NCBI GenBank assembly: GCA_002281575.1
Contig: NCGN01000006.1
Coordinates: 62,001 to 126,000 of the forward strand
From: Sphingobacteriia bacterium 28-36-52
GTDB lineage: Bacteria > Bacteroidota > Bacteroidia > Chitinophagales > Chitinophagaceae
DNA length: 64,000 nt
Direction: 5' to 3'
How positions within the stretch are numbered: the first letter of the stretch is position 1; the number at the start of each line of letters is the position of its first letter. The position numbers were made by a program, and so were the translations under genes. This document shows positions 63,110-64,000 of this stretch, in pieces. Below the pieces are notes generated by a model that searched no databases, was not told the origin of the DNA, and saw nothing but the letters and a program-made list of their open reading frames with translations.

Positions 63110-64000
63110 TTAACCAATTTTATTGATGTCAAATGGTAGTCTTCTAATTCTCTTACCTGTTGCTGCAAAAATAGCATTACATAAGGCAGGTGCAAATGGC
63201 GGTAAACCAGGCTCTCCTACACCTTTGATTTTACTTCCTCCATTGGCCAAAATATGAACTTCAACTTTGGGCATTTCGTTAATTCTTACTAAGGGATTAT
63301 TATGGAAATTAGTTTGAACCGTTGCACCTTTATCAAAAGTAATACCACCTTTAATAGCTGCTGTTAAAGCCATTACTGCGGCACCTTCAACTTGAGCGCG
63401 GGTATTGTCTGGGTTTACTACTGTACCAAGATCTATTACTGCAAATACTTTTTCTATTTTAATACCCGTTCCTTTTTTAGATACCTCAATTACAAAGCCA
63501 GCTTGACCAGCAAAAAATTCATATTGCGCCACACCTCTACCCCAACCAGCTGGTAGTTTTTTATCCCAATTTGATACCTCCTTTAATTTATTTAAAATCT
63601 GTTTGGTATCCGATTCTTTGGTAAGCATTTCTAAACGAAATGCCATAGGATCTTTTTTTGCAGCAACGGCCATTTCATCTAAGAAACATTCATGAGAGAA
63701 TGCCAATGTGGTACTGGTTACAGCTCTCCATGCTGCCAATGGAATATGAACATAATGATGAACATACAAATTCTTCATATGTTCAATTTCATATTTCTGC
63801 TCACTAATTCCTTCGGTCATGGTACCATCTGCCTTGTTAACATCGTAATCCTTCTTCATGTCTAGTGTAGGGGAGATTACCTTATGTTGAAATGCAATGG
63901 CTTTACCATTTGCATCCAAAGCACCCTTCATTGCAGAAAAAGTTAACGGTCTAAATGGTCCTTGTTGGGTATCGTCTTCTCTACTCCAAATTGATTTTAC
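63110..64000 (-). CDS. Xanthine-oxidase-family molybdenum hydroxylase large subunit, 5' part missing
   Basis: The last 296 residues of a much longer protein; the frame is open to the right edge, where VKSIWSREDDTQQGPFRPL (a motif of isoquinoline 1-oxidoreductase beta/aldehyde dehydrogenase molybdopterin subunits) precedes the ATG at 63931. Other marks are VHIPLAAWRAVTSTTLAFSHECFLDE, NNPLVRINEMPKVEVHIL and KGVGEPGLPPFAPAL with the catalytic Glu. It hydroxylates a heterocycle or aldehyde; the substrate is unknown. The Fe-S small subunit would be expected upstream, outside the window. Confidence 0.93.
   Translation of the reverse strand, partial: VKSIWSREDDTQQGPFRPLTFSAMKGALDANGKAIAFQHKVISPTLDMKKDYDVNKADGTMTEGISEQKYEIEHMKNLYVHHYVHIPLAAWRAVTSTTLAFSHECFLDEMAVAAKKDPMAFRLEMLTKESDTKQILNKLKEVSNWDKKLPAGWGRGVAQYEFFAGQAGFVIEVSKKGTGIKIEKVFAVIDLGTVVNPDNTRAQVEGAAVMALTAAIKGGITFDKGATVQTNFHNNPLVRINEMPKVEVHILANGGSKIKGVGEPGLPPFAPALCNAIFAATGKRIRRLPFDINKIG

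Noticed and set aside
1..64000. CRISPR arrays, insertion sequences and known defence systems
   Set aside because: No regularly spaced repeats, transposase motifs or defence-gene domains were seen in reading the window.

Overview
The window is a gene-dense, AT-rich stretch of a chromosome from the phylum Bacteroidota, most likely a member of the Chitinophagaceae. That placement is inferred from a SusC/SusD pair, an OmpA protein with thrombospondin type-3 repeats, a TonB-receptor plus DUF5689 lipoprotein pair, Bacteroidota-type promoters (TTTG, 20 bases, TAnnTTTG) in front of rpsF and tRNA-Glu, and the absence of Shine-Dalgarno sequences. Most of it is housekeeping DNA. No insertion sequence, integrase, prophage or CRISPR array was seen.

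Positions 1-11300 hold a cut-off PaiB-like gene, an outer-membrane barrel protein, the Fe-S carrier ATPase Mrp/ApbC, 3-hydroxybutyryl-CoA dehydrogenase, a DMT transporter, ribD, prmC, an ExbB/ExbD pair, an SPFH protein and peptidase T. Positions 11300-23600 hold an FKBP isomerase, fmt, a rhodanese-thioredoxin lipoprotein, a LysM protein, an rRNA m5C methyltransferase, the three-gene proton-translocating transhydrogenase, the thyA-folA operon, proline dehydrogenase and an SDR gene.

Positions 23600-26250 carry the most unusual locus: two adjacent photolyase/cryptochrome-like genes. The first belongs to the bacterial Fe-S (PhrB-type) lineage but has lost the cysteine-rich cluster loop. The second has its FAD-binding helical domain first and a PhrB-like alpha/beta domain last, so it looks circularly permuted.

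Positions 26250-45200 hold a dipeptide epimerase, a thioesterase, an acyltransferase, a HAD phosphatase, OmpA, polyprenyl synthase, recJ, htpG, a TonB receptor/DUF5689/exonuclease-phosphatase group, a large thioredoxin-like protein and the rpsF-rpsR-rplI operon. Positions 45200-54500 hold a Gly-rich RRM protein behind a structured intergenic region, an aldo/keto reductase, pgk, gapA, tRNA-Glu followed by an array of hairpins, and a SusC/SusD pair.

Positions 55396-64000 are one tight 11-gene operon on the minus strand. It encodes a molybdenum hydroxylase large subunit (cut by the window end), a cytochrome c, XdhC, a MocA-like nucleotidyltransferase and an almost complete molybdopterin pathway (MoaA, a MoaC-MoaB fusion, MoaD, MoaE, an MoeB-rhodanese fusion, MoeA) plus a TauE-type permease. 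The enzyme and the machinery that makes and inserts its cofactor are thus co-expressed. A lone SRAP/HMCES-like gene converges on the end of this operon.
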